Source of the DNA: Lysobacter sp. Root690 | GTDB taxonomy: Bacteria > Pseudomonadota > Gammaproteobacteria > Xanthomonadales > Xanthomonadaceae | Length of the DNA: 64,000 nt | Assembly (NCBI RefSeq): GCF_001427785.1 | Contig: NZ_LMHM01000012.1 | Location: 556,445 to 620,444 of the forward strand | Reading direction: 5' to 3' | Part shown: piece after piece, positions 7,657 through 16,031 of the stretch | How positions within the stretch are numbered: the stretch's first letter is position 1 | Layout: each line of letters begins with the position of its first letter | The notes under the pieces: generated by a model | What the model was told of the DNA's origin: nothing | What the model saw: the letters and a program-made list of their open reading frames with translations, nothing else | The model's database searches: none | Made by a program: the position numbers and the translations under genes

Positions 7657-8685
7657 TTAGCCCTGGCGAGCTATCCCCATTACGACCTCGACTGCTCCCC
7701 CGCAGTTCAACACAGGATAGGCGTCACGCATACTCAAGATGTTCAAATACGCCGTCAATACGAAATCGTCAGTGTTCCGTGCATACAGTGCGTAACGGAT
7801 GCCGTCGGTTACGATCAGTCGCTTACAGTCTCCGCGTCCTTTCTTCAGCGCATAGAGTCTAGCTTGACCCTCCGCCGAAAAAACGGAGCGACCGAGGAGC
7901 TTGGCTTCAATCACGCAATCGAGAGATGCGTCTGTGGGCGGCATCGAACGGAAGAGTGCGATATCGACGTAGTTCCACTGGATCGCAGCGGTTTGTTGAG
8001 ACCAGCCGAGAGACAAAAGAAAAGGAACTATGAGATAGCAGATCGTCTCCATCTCGGAAGGACGCTTCTCCGGCCGTTTTTCCTCATTGGCGTACCATGC
8101 GGCGACGCGCTGAAGAGAAGCGAACGTAGAAGTTAGCTTGTCGATGTACTCGCTCGCCAGACCTTCTATGAAAAGCAAGCGGCCAAGTTCATCTAAGTTG
8201 AGATCTCGGCCCACCTCAGGTAGTGGAGCTAACGGGCGAGCCACGAAATTGGCAGATAGCGGCAGGTCGGAAACCCACTGCCTAACTTTTTCAATGTTCA
8301 TCATGGCAAAGCGATTGCCCTGGCCGCCGAAAGTGCGCGCGCCGAATCTCTTGTTGGAATTCGGAAGCCAATGCACTCTGCGAACGTGTTGCAGATCCCA
8401 GCCGTCGATGTCGGCAAACGATTCTGACCAGAACGCTTCGTCATCTGCTACTACGCCCGCGGCCAAGATATCGCCGGTCTTGTGCCGTAACAGTACTAAG
8501 TCTCCGCGCCTCACGTCTTTGCAGAAGCGACGGACGTGTCCATGATCTTTATAACGCGCGGATTCGAACCGACCCGGGTTGCCAGGTCCGAGGATCATCA
8601 CATCATGTTTGATGCATAGATCTCCGTAAGATCGAAATGCATCGCCGCTGCCAACTTGCCAAAGCGTCCTGCCGGTGAGATCCAT
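7657..8685 (-). CDS. EVE/PUA-like domain fused to a type I restriction R-type PD-(D/E)xK nuclease domain
   Basis: A 342-residue protein from ATG 8685; a longer start at 8784 is open. Residues about 1-145 (LWQVGSGDAFRSYGDLCIKH, then RGDLVLLRHKTGDILAAGVV) look like an EVE/PUA-type domain of the kind that reads modified bases. Residues about 200-320 match the HsdR N-terminal nuclease fold: EMETICYLIVPFLLSLGW, then NYVDIALF, then VIEAK and QLYAL-like ARLYALKKGRG. This supplies the E...D...ExK set of a PD-(D/E)xK nuclease. Likely role: modification-dependent restriction or another DNA-targeting defence; this is inference. No methylase lies nearby. Confidence 0.6.
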   Translation of the reverse strand: MDLTGRTLWQVGSGDAFRSYGDLCIKHDVMILGPGNPGRFESARYKDHGHVRRFCKDVRRGDLVLLRHKTGDILAAGVVADDEAFWSESFADIDGWDLQHVRRVHWLPNSNKRFGARTFGGQGNRFAMMNIEKVRQWVSDLPLSANFVARPLAPLPEVGRDLNLDELGRLLFIEGLASEYIDKLTSTFASLQRVAAWYANEEKRPEKRPSEMETICYLIVPFLLSLGWSQQTAAIQWNYVDIALFRSMPPTDASLDCVIEAKLLGRSVFSAEGQARLYALKKGRGDCKRLIVTDGIRYALYARNTDDFVLTAYLNILSMRDAYPVLNCGGAVEVVMGIARQG

Positions 8686-9329
8686 GTTTTGGCCAAAGCG
8701 AGTCGTGCGTCCAGCAAAGAATACGGGGAGCGCCTGACGGTGGTCTAGATTGCGTCCGGCCCAACCTGATGCTGCCCGCATCAACAGATGCGCGATCTGG
8801 ACTCATAGCGCGCGAGGATCCTCGAGGCACGTCATTGGTCGGATCAATCGGCTTGACGTACCGCTAGGGTCAAAACGTCCATAAAACCGCCCCTTGTAAG
8901 TGCCTGTTTTATAAGGGCGCCCAATGGTCGGCCGACCAAAGGCTTGGAGAAAAAGGCCCGGAGAGAGGCGAAAAAATCGCCAAATGGCCCCTGTGTGGAT
9001 AACTCGCCGACCAATGGAAAACGCCAAAAGCCTGGGAAATAAGGCCATTTTCGTCGTTGCGACGAGGCGTAGAAAAAGTTGGAAGCGGAAGTTTGGCGCG
9101 GCCAAAGCACGCGGGGTCCAACTCTCTTGACGGGTTTAAACCGGTCTAAACCGGCTCATGCCGGTTGGCCCCGGTAGTCGCGTGTCGGCCGCAGGCCTGT
9201 CGGCCCGTGCCTGACCTTGCTCGCCGGGATTCGGCCGCCGTCGCGCCAGGCGCGGTAGCCGCCCGCCATTCCACCTGACGCCAATCGCTGGGGGGACTAA
9301 CGTGTCGCATCGAATGCCATCGAAGAAAA

Positions 9330-9358
9330 CCCGGACGACTCCGAGGGAGTCGTCCGGG
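9330..9358 (-). terminator. Rho-independent terminator of the small secreted-protein gene
   Basis: Perfect 13-base arms CCCGGACGACTCC / GGAGTCGTCCGGG with a 3-base loop. On the minus strand the hairpin is followed by TTTTCTTC, so it terminates transcription coming from 9,479-9,730. The matching position in the second copy (about 27,402-27,430) has mismatches in the stem. Confidence 0.75.
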
Positions 9359-9478
9359 CGCAAGACGCCGGGCAGCGCCCGCTCTTCCCGAGCGGTGCCC
9401 GTTCCTCGCGTGCGGAATCCGGCGCGATCGTACGCCGCTCAGCACGTGCGCCTTCCCTGGCGCGGCTTTCGGCGTTCC

Positions 9479-9730
9479 TTACATCACCGGTCCGTAAATC
9501 TCCATCAGGAGCCTTTGACCGTTGTAGAAGGTGAGGCAGGACGTTTCAAACTGGAGAGTCTCGTATTCGTAGATGCACGTATACACGTAGTGCTGCGCGC
9601 CGATGGGCGGCTGTGGCGGTTGTGGCGGCAGTGGGCCGCCACCGGGCGGACGGGCCAACGCGCTGCCGATGGTGAAGGCGGATGCGGCAACCAGAACGAG
9701 CGTCAACAGCGTCTTCGTGACTTGTTTCAT
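9479..9730 (-). CDS. Small secreted protein with proline/glycine-rich segment
   Basis: 83 residues. The N-terminus (MKQVTKTLLTLVLVAASAFT then IGSALA) is a typical Sec signal peptide with likely cleavage after ALA. The mature part begins RPPGGGPLPPQPPQPPIGAQ and ends in a short domain with two cysteines (YTCIYEYETL, TSCLTFYNGQ) that could form a disulfide. ATG 9730 is preferred because AGGAA lies just upstream. Function unknown. It has its own terminator and a decayed paralogue at 27,548-27,792. Confidence 0.65.
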   Translation of the reverse strand: MKQVTKTLLTLVLVAASAFTIGSALARPPGGGPLPPQPPQPPIGAQHYVYTCIYEYETLQFETSCLTFYNGQRLLMEIYGPVM

Positions 9731-9760
9731 GACAAATTCCTTTTGTTGGATTGGATGAGT

Positions 9761-10288
9761 GACTCGACACGGTTGCGGCCGCAACTGCAGCGATTAGGGG
9801 TGCGCCACGGGCGGCAGTCAACGGCCTGCCTGGCCGGTATTTACAAAAAATTTACATTTCGGAACAGGGCATGACGCATGCCCGTCCGGCGCGCGCAGCC
9901 TCGCCCGTGGCACGCATTCCTCATCGACATAGCTGAGAGCATCCGCAGGCATCGCCGCCGCGACACGAACCTGCAGAAAAGGGCAGCTCCCGTTGTCTGC
10001 GACCGACGACGGTAGCGGAGCATTCCTGCCGGGCGCGGCTAATACGCATCCGTCCACGGCTACGTAGAGTTAATTGGTAGAAGGTGGTTTACACCGGTTT
10101 AAGCCCGTCAAGGGAGTCGGACGGTACTGCTCCGGCCTATCAGTTTGTAGACCCGAATGCATTCCGCCACTCTCGCTCCTACTGCGGACAATCCATGTCT
10201 TGGCGCCTGGGCTCGGTCCGAGGTGCGATGTACGGCGATCTACACCACACGGTTCCCCCCGTTTACGGCTGACGCGATCGCCCGAAAA
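9761..10288. other. Intergenic stretch with a short dispersed-repeat remnant
   Basis: No gene recognised. Near 10,096-10,120 the plus strand reads CCGGTTTAAGCCCGTCAAGG, an inverted piece of the tract found in both copies of the 0.8-kb element (near 9,125-9,150 and 27,190-27,215). Short frames here lack ribosome binding sites. Confidence 0.5.
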
Positions 10289-10915
10289 TTACTTGAGCAG
10301 CCCCTGACAGAGGACGGTCATGGGGATAACCGATTTAGGTATGCATCTGAACTCAGCGCGCCTTTTGGCTAAGAGTTTGGTCAACCTGCTTGCCTCGTCA
10401 GTGTTTCGGACAAATGCGGCCTGTATCGATTTCGGAAGCGGGAACGGACCTGGGCACCTCCACTCTCTTTCGTGCAACCAACTTACCCATCCCTTCGTGC
10501 TTACTTCGAATCTCACCACTCGCCATAGTTCGTCAGATGGAATTGCAAGCTTTTTCGTCTCGTCATTAGATAGGTACAGCACCGGACGACAGCCTTTTTT
10601 GTATCCGAATCTTTTTGTCACGGCAATCCCATATGGCTCATACCGCGGTTTTTGAGGATCAGAGTTCTCCGGGGTAAGCACATATTTCAGAGAGGACAGA
10701 GGGACATCCATGAAACACGCCGCTGGCCTGTTGCCCTTAATCATCCCTTTCCCCGTCGTACTGCCCAAAATCTCGCCTTCGATCAGGATACTTACGAGAT
10801 TTTCGTAAGCGGAAATTCCGTCGTCCTTTGCAGAGTTTTTGGTGAGGTGAATCAGATACGGTGATAGGTCCGGCCGCGAATTAAAGGGCAGATCGTCAAA
10901 CTTTGGAAGGGACAT
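10289..10915 (-). CDS. Possible abortive-infection (AbiGi/DUF2971-like) protein
   Basis: 208 residues, ATG at 10915 with TGAGGT upstream. The opening PYLIHLTKNSAKDDGISAYE followed by LVSILIEGEILGST has the pattern of proteins that start with a (F/I)HxT segment and an N-L-x-S-I-L-x-x-G motif, seen in AbiGi, DUF2971 and some ADP-ribosyltransferase-like families. Conserved-looking features further on are CFMDVPLSSLKY and HEREWRCPG (residues near 150). No signal peptide or membrane segment. The family match is by motif only and weak; a toxin-like role in phage defence is suggested by the neighbours (ietAS, metallopeptidase). Confidence 0.4.
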   Translation of the reverse strand: MSLPKFDDLPFNSRPDLSPYLIHLTKNSAKDDGISAYENLVSILIEGEILGSTTGKGMIKGNRPAACFMDVPLSSLKYVLTPENSDPQKPRYEPYGIAVTKRFGYKKGCRPVLYLSNDETKKLAIPSDELWRVVRFEVSTKGWVSWLHEREWRCPGPFPLPKSIQAAFVRNTDEASRLTKLLAKRRAEFRCIPKSVIPMTVLCQGLLK

Positions 10916-11031
10916 TGAAACCTCAGGAAAACGCGGGTTTTAGATACTTGGCCGTATCTCAGAGATTTGCCGATGGCCTCTGCCTGTGCAACGACGACGG
11001 ATCAAGTTACACCCGCTCGTGCAGTAAGCCC

Positions 11032-11760
11032 TTAAGCGCGTTTGTACTCGAAAATCGCCGAAAGTGATCGAGCTTCCTCAATGTTCAGCTTCCCCGCGCT
11101 AAGCGAAAGCAGCCGATAGGGATCGGTTGCATATGGGAATCCTGAGAATTCATCTCGAATTCTGCGCAATTCTTCAAAATTGAGTTTTCGCGCTAAGGCG
11201 TACGCGTTAGCGTACGCCCTATGATTGGGACCCAAGCCGCGGGGTGACAGAGAAGGATGGGAGCCCGTATAAGAGCTTATGTACTTCTCATATACGTACT
11301 CGGCGAAGTATACGGCGACCCCTTCATCGAGAGTGGCTACCGGTGGTTTGCCCCCCTCAGCTATCACGGGCGAGAGAAGATGAATTACTTCATGAGCAAT
11401 TTCATAGAATGCATCCTCCCACGTTACTGCGTCTTGATTAATAATCAGCATTAATCTTGGCGGACTTTCAAGTGTTGTTTTTATGCCGGAGTTAGGTACT
11501 TCATTGTGATAGCCCGGAGTCGTATACAGTTCGCTACCCATTTCGGCAGGTCCGAATATAGATTCTGCGGCCTCGAGCATTACTTCCAAATTGACTCGGA
11601 GAAGACGGTTGCCTGAAGCGGTATCTGACTTCGGCCCAAAAATTGTCGAGCTCCGGTATTTTTCGAGTTCCTTGCGCCAAATTTTCTTCGCAGAGTTCGC
11701 CGCAGATGAAGAATTAGCTATTTCAAGTAGTGCATTAACGTACTTATGGTTTATCGACAT
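11032..11760 (-). CDS. HExxH zinc metallopeptidase-like protein
   Basis: 242 residues from ATG 11760; TTG at 11799 is also open, and neither start has a clear Shine-Dalgarno. The centre carries AFYEIAHEVIHLLSPV, an HExxH zinc motif. A possible third ligand lies downstream in LDEGVAVYFAEYVYEKY, where a glutamate follows about 30 residues later, as in gluzincins. The protein is cytosolic by sequence and AT-rich. The substrate is unknown. Its place between a possible abortive-infection gene and ietS makes a defence role plausible. Confidence 0.55.
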   Translation of the reverse strand: MSINHKYVNALLEIANSSSAANSAKKIWRKELEKYRSSTIFGPKSDTASGNRLLRVNLEVMLEAAESIFGPAEMGSELYTTPGYHNEVPNSGIKTTLESPPRLMLIINQDAVTWEDAFYEIAHEVIHLLSPVIAEGGKPPVATLDEGVAVYFAEYVYEKYISSYTGSHPSLSPRGLGPNHRAYANAYALARKLNFEELRRIRDEFSGFPYATDPYRLLSLSAGKLNIEEARSLSAIFEYKRA

Positions 11761-12101
11761 TTGGTGAAGTGTCCAGAAGTCGCAGATATTTGTGGGCAAG
11801 GATCGCTCACTACTTCGTAGTGAGCTCAGCTTGCGTTACTTTGCTCAAATTGTGTGGTGCCATTGAGCAGGCGCGTCATATCCGGTACTTGGCCGTGGTG
11901 CTTAGCCTGTTCTCGCATGTGGCGGCCCGGGTCACTCTTCTGACGAAGCGCACTGACCAAGTGCTGCAAGCCCTTTTGGAGGCGATGTGGCGTCGCAGGC
12001 GCGAAAGCGGCACGCACTAAACGTCCGGTGCTACTCGGACGCCCGGCTCGCTAGTCTGCCCAAGCAGCTTCGATCCAAGTGGTGATCAGATTCTGCTGTC
12101 G
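11761..12101. other. Intergenic stretch, no gene seen
   Basis: Both flanking genes are on the minus strand, so this holds the 3' region of ietS and the promoter region of the metallopeptidase gene. A short inverted repeat near 11,808-11,832 (CTCACTACTTCGTAGTGAG) could act as a terminator, but no T-run follows it on the minus strand. Confidence 0.4.
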
Positions 12102-14618
12102 TTAGAGCGTTGACGGAATCTCCGTGACGATCGGAGTCTGAATCATCGCCTGGATCGGGGTATATAGGTCCACCTGCAGAGTCTCGTCAATCTCCAGAGA
12201 AACGACCAACGCATACCGGATAGCCGTACTAGCCTGACCTGCGTCTTTCCAGTCCTTCCACCAACCGCCAACTGGGAAGACTGCTAGATGCGACTTCTCT
12301 GCTAGTTGGGCTGCGGTACCCCGCCACACATCGGAATGCATGGACCCGCGGGCACGTAGTTGCGGACCGAACAGCCATCCCTCTGTATCAGGATCGATCA
12401 TGGCTTCGCCGCCACCATCGCCAGCCGCTTCAGCGTCTTCACGTTCGACCTTATTGATGCGTTGACCGAAAATCTCTGGGGTTTCGGTCGCGCCCTTTAC
12501 GGCAAATCGGAGGCCATGCGATTGGTAACGGAACTTGCTCTGCCAACCACGCTGGCTCGGATTGGGATCAATAAAGTAAGACAGTGAGATGCGCATCTCC
12601 ACCGTAGTTGCCCCCAAGCTCAGCAACTGCTGAATCGGCCACGGCAGCTTATGCAAGTTCAAAGCGTTAAGCTTGATACTCCCTGCGTCGTGCCGATACG
12701 GATTCAACGTTTCCTGAAGCACGAGTGTCGGCCGCCAAGTCCTAGAGTTCAACGCGCTATCGGCGTTTACCGCGCCATGTCCGAACCGGCGCAAGAGGCC
12801 CTCCTTGTCGGAGCGCACCGGATTAATGGGCAACAAAGAACGCATAGCCGGTGTATAGCGAGCGCCGTGGACCACTAGTGCTCGAATAGTCTCAGGCCAG
12901 TAGTCCGGATAGCGAGTGCTGAGGTATGCACACAGCCTGGAGACCTCAGCCGCTGCCGCGCTGGTATCACCGGTCTCGGTCAGCAGCGCCTTGGTCATGT
13001 CGAAGTTGGTAGTCAACAGCCGCAAGCTTTCCGGCCCTACGAGCGGCTGTCCTTGGTCAAAGGAGCCATTTCCGCCCTCGGCGACCACGTCCGGCTTGAA
13101 AGGCCAGGACCGGCGCCACAACAGTGAGGTCGTCGAACAGGGGGACAAGGCACCCGCAGGCGCGATGCAGCCGAGACCTGGCCATTTAGTGACGTCGATT
13201 TGGGTCAAATCGGTGTGCGCGCCAACAGTCAGGGCGTTCCAGGCCTGTGCAGGACTTTCAATGCCGCTCACCGCGTTGATGTCCGGGTAACCAGTCCACT
13301 GAGGCCACTGCACGTTGCCGCCGGCAAGGACAAACAGGCGTCGCTGTCGCTGGCGCTCACCGTCTGGCTCCAATCTCCCGGAGGCATCGGCAGCCAGTTG
13401 GTCGATGCTCGCGGACCATTCGGAAGGCAAGCCAGTGGAGGCCTCGATGCATGTGGTCATCATTGCGAACGTGCGCCGACGATCAGCGGCGACGGCTTCG
13501 ACAATGCTGGTCGCCTGCTGCATCACCCATCCATAGAGGTGATAGGGATTCTGACCATGAGGCGGATGGATCTTAACGGACTCCATCCGGTGCGGAACTT
13601 TGTGAGTTTCTGCGGAGGCCAGGGGCTGACTCAGGTTTCCATGCAAAGCGATTCCGGCCATCTCGGTACCATGGCCTTCCGTATCCGCAACGGTCCATGC
13701 CGCGTCGATCGCGTGCAGATCGGCCGGATCCAGGCTCGCCTGGATCAAGGGATGGGCGTGCGCCACGCCCGTATCTAGAAGCGTGACATAAGCAGCATCC
13801 TCTTCCCCGGCGGTCTCTAGGCGAGCCTCCAGGTTTCTGACCCACTGCACTTGATCGGCGGGCGTCAAATCGCTCAGGAAGAAGTCAGCCGTGGGCTGGA
13901 CACATCGTATTTCAGCCATGACATCGAGCAGCTCGACTGCCTGCTCTAGAGCGGCGCGAGTCGTATATACGGCAACGACGACGCGGCCTGGAAAGGGCAC
14001 GTATCCGCTCTCAACTTCGATTTCAAGTCGTGCAGCGACTTTGACGAAGTTATTTTTTGCTGCTTCCGGACCTGCTGCCCCCACGCGGAGCCACAACTGG
14101 AACCACTGCTGGTCATCGGCAGCCGGCGGCTCCTTTGGATCAGTCCATAGTTCGCTGAATGCGGCGCGGCGAAAACCTTCGATTACGTTGACTAGGGCTG
14201 CGCTCTTCGGACTTCCGGCCCTCGTGTCTTTCTCAAGATAGTCAGTGATCCGCTTCTCGAATGCGGTCAATTTACCGTCGGGAACATGCAGCACGACCAA
14301 GTCGAATTCCTCCCCTGGTGTCGCGTTGAGGAGTTCAATACCATCGCGCTTCCAATCGAAGATCTTGTAGTCGAGCATGCCGCTGGGGCGCAACTCGACT
14401 GCGATGGTCAGTCCCGCGGGCGGCAATAGAAAATCGTTTCGCCTACGTACGAAATCTGCTTCAACGCGCCGGAGATCTTCAAGTTGGCGCAGAAGGCGCT
14501 GGCCATGCGTGTAGCGCTCGCGCGTCGGCGCCGGCGCTCTAATGACTTTGAGAACGGACTTGAATGGACGTTCAAGAACATAGGCAGATGCATTCAAGTG
14601 GTTAAGCGGTTCCGCCAT
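12102..14618 (-). CDS. ietS: S8 (subtilisin-like) peptidase of the IetAS antiphage system
   Basis: 838 residues. The subtilase catalytic triad is visible: LLDTGVAHAHP (Asp about 282), EGHGTEMAGIALHG (His about 316) and TGDTSAAAAEVSRL (Ser about 553, a variant of GTSxAxP). There is no signal peptide, so it is cytosolic. A 240-residue N-terminal region precedes the protease domain and a 250-residue C-terminal region follows, which is the layout of IetS. In the ietAS pair an AAA+ ATPase and this protease act together in phage defence by an unresolved mechanism. It lies 33 bases downstream of ietA on the same strand, so it is co-transcribed. Confidence 0.85.
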   Translation of the reverse strand: MAEPLNHLNASAYVLERPFKSVLKVIRAPAPTRERYTHGQRLLRQLEDLRRVEADFVRRRNDFLLPPAGLTIAVELRPSGMLDYKIFDWKRDGIELLNATPGEEFDLVVLHVPDGKLTAFEKRITDYLEKDTRAGSPKSAALVNVIEGFRRAAFSELWTDPKEPPAADDQQWFQLWLRVGAAGPEAAKNNFVKVAARLEIEVESGYVPFPGRVVVAVYTTRAALEQAVELLDVMAEIRCVQPTADFFLSDLTPADQVQWVRNLEARLETAGEEDAAYVTLLDTGVAHAHPLIQASLDPADLHAIDAAWTVADTEGHGTEMAGIALHGNLSQPLASAETHKVPHRMESVKIHPPHGQNPYHLYGWVMQQATSIVEAVAADRRRTFAMMTTCIEASTGLPSEWSASIDQLAADASGRLEPDGERQRQRRLFVLAGGNVQWPQWTGYPDINAVSGIESPAQAWNALTVGAHTDLTQIDVTKWPGLGCIAPAGALSPCSTTSLLWRRSWPFKPDVVAEGGNGSFDQGQPLVGPESLRLLTTNFDMTKALLTETGDTSAAAAEVSRLCAYLSTRYPDYWPETIRALVVHGARYTPAMRSLLPINPVRSDKEGLLRRFGHGAVNADSALNSRTWRPTLVLQETLNPYRHDAGSIKLNALNLHKLPWPIQQLLSLGATTVEMRISLSYFIDPNPSQRGWQSKFRYQSHGLRFAVKGATETPEIFGQRINKVEREDAEAAGDGGGEAMIDPDTEGWLFGPQLRARGSMHSDVWRGTAAQLAEKSHLAVFPVGGWWKDWKDAGQASTAIRYALVVSLEIDETLQVDLYTPIQAMIQTPIVTEIPSTL

Positions 14619-14651
14619 GACCCTGCCCCCCGACAGGCCATCAGCCCGTCC

Positions 14652-15650
14652 TTAGCTGAACTTCATGTGCTTGAGGCTAGCAGAACGTTCTGCGAGATGC
14701 TGCAAGACGCTGTCTTGGCTTACGTGCGGCCGCTGTTCGAGCACGGCATCCTTCATGGCGTCCTGGCAGGCACGTACGATGTCGGAGTGCGACAGCGTCC
14801 TGCCGGCTGCGATCAGTTCCGAATAAACCAAGCCGGGATGCCCCAGCAACGCTAGGCTGTTGCGAAGAAGCTGTTCAATTTGGCGTTCATCGGGCGTGTC
14901 GTATCTGATGACGTCGTCGAAGCGTCGAAACAGGGCCGTGTCGAGAGAATCCCCGTGATTGGTCGCGGCTACGATCAGACTGTCCGACGAATCTTGCTCG
15001 ATCAGCTGCAGAAACATGTTCAGCGTGCGGCGCATCTCGGCAACGTCATGCTGACTCCCTCGCTGCAGACCCAGCGAATCGAATTCGTCGAATAGATAGA
15101 CGCCTCGGGTGTTTTTCAGCGATTCAAATACCAAGCGCAATTTGGACGCGCTTTCACCCATGAACTTCGTGATCAGGCTATCGAACCTCGCCACGAACAG
15201 CGGCAGGCGCAACTCAGCGGCAAGGACGCTTGCCGTCAAGGTCTTACCGGTACCCGGCGGCCCAATAAGTAGCAACTTACGCCGAGGGGCGAGGCCGTGC
15301 CCACTCAAACGCTCGTGATGACGCTGTTCACGTAACACGCGCCCCAGTTTCACGCTGACTTCCGGCGAAACGACCATTTCAGAAAGATGATGTCGCGGAT
15401 ATTGAACGGTCAGCAATTCCGCCAGTTCGCCCTTTGGCTGAGCCAAGGGAGTCGGACGCAGGGCCTGCACAGGCTGTGTTTGATGACGCGCCTGACCAGC
15501 CTCAATCAAGCTCTTCAACTCTGCTGCAAGACGGATGTGCCCCTTCTGCGCCGCGTCCGCAGCCATCTGCAAGGCGATCGCGGAGAACTGCGCGTCCTCG
15601 TTTCCCGCGTACGCGCGTAGTAAAGCTTTAAGTTGATCAGCACGCGCCAT
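14652..15650 (-). CDS. ietA: AAA+ ATPase of the IetAS antiphage system
   Basis: 332 residues from ATG 15650 (MARADQLKALLRAYA); an upstream frame to 15686 is open but would start inside the promoter. Walker A GPPGTGKT at 130-137, Walker B YLFDEFD at 185-191, sensor-1 AATN near 230, and an FRR arginine-finger region near 241-243 identify a classical AAA+ ATPase of the FtsH/Vps4-like group. A helical N-terminal domain of about 80 residues probably recognises the partner or trigger. First gene of the ietA-ietS operon, divergent from the XRE gene at 15,735. Confidence 0.85.
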   Translation of the reverse strand: MARADQLKALLRAYAGNEDAQFSAIALQMAADAAQKGHIRLAAELKSLIEAGQARHQTQPVQALRPTPLAQPKGELAELLTVQYPRHHLSEMVVSPEVSVKLGRVLREQRHHERLSGHGLAPRRKLLLIGPPGTGKTLTASVLAAELRLPLFVARFDSLITKFMGESASKLRLVFESLKNTRGVYLFDEFDSLGLQRGSQHDVAEMRRTLNMFLQLIEQDSSDSLIVAATNHGDSLDTALFRRFDDVIRYDTPDERQIEQLLRNSLALLGHPGLVYSELIAAGRTLSHSDIVRACQDAMKDAVLEQRPHVSQDSVLQHLAERSASLKHMKFS

Positions 15651-15700
15651 ACGTCCTCCGCCCAGAAATGGTACTCGACAGATCATGTTGCAAACTCATG

Positions 15701-15732
15701 TGCAATAATTACACTTATGTGTAATTATTGCA
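15701..15732. promoter_or_regulatory. Perfect palindromic operator between ietA and the XRE gene
   Basis: Two 14-base arms, TGCAATAATTACAC and GTGTAATTATTGCA, match perfectly around a 4-base centre TTAT. The site lies between the divergent starts (ietA at 15,650, XRE at 15,735), directly before the XRE start codon. It is the natural binding site for the XRE protein and would let it repress its own gene and perhaps ietAS. The regulatory role is inferred. Confidence 0.75.
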
Positions 15733-15734
15733 AT

Positions 15735-16031
15735 ATGACGCAAATTGCCTTTCCCACCTCCCAGCGAGAGCTTCTCGTCGCAGCTCGCGGCAAAGAATCC
15801 CAGGCGGCCTTTGCAAAGCGTCTGGGCGTGGACCGAACGTGCCTATCCCGCTATGAGAGCGAGCGGCTTGGCGCCCCCGTGGCCGTGGTCAACTTTTGCC
15901 TGCGTCGGATTTCTAATCAATTGCAGACCGGAGAAAGCTCCCCGATCCAGGAAGCACTTGCGCTGATGCGGCGTGCTGCAGACACACTTGAACGCGTGGC
16001 GGGGCAGGAGGATCTCAACCAGCGCAGCTAG
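15735..16031 (+). CDS. XRE-family helix-turn-helix regulator divergent from ietAS
   Basis: 98 residues from ATG 15735; ATG 15717 would lie inside the palindrome. Residues about 8-55 form an XRE-type helix-turn-helix (RELLVAARGKESQAAFAKRL then GVDRTCLSRYESE), where the recognition helix is TCLSRYESE. A short helical tail follows. The perfect palindrome ending 3 bases before the start codon fits negative autoregulation. Such a regulator is not a required part of known ietAS pairs, so this locus may have its own control. Confidence 0.75.
   Translation: MTQIAFPTSQRELLVAARGKESQAAFAKRLGVDRTCLSRYESERLGAPVAVVNFCLRRISNQLQTGESSPIQEALALMRRAADTLERVAGQEDLNQRS

Larger units (their letters stand above)
8925..9760. 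repeat. Copy 1 of a 0.8-kb dispersed element containing a small secreted-protein gene
   Basis: The stretch aligns along its length with 26,983-27,810. The most conserved blocks are ATAACTCGCCGACCAATGGA, CGACGAGGCGTAGAAAAAGT and the CCGGTTTAAACCGG-type tract near 9,130-9,160. The gene at 9,479-9,730 is included. The first 200 bases are more alike between copies than the coding part, so that noncoding segment may matter in itself. Short frames on the minus strand here (for instance 8,803-9,105) are conserved only because the DNA is. Confidence 0.75.

Noticed and set aside
8803-9121. Short minus-strand frames that look conserved between 8.9 kb and 27.0 kb
   Set aside because: The DNA of the whole element is conserved in all frames, so protein conservation adds no evidence. 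None of these frames has a ribosome binding site.
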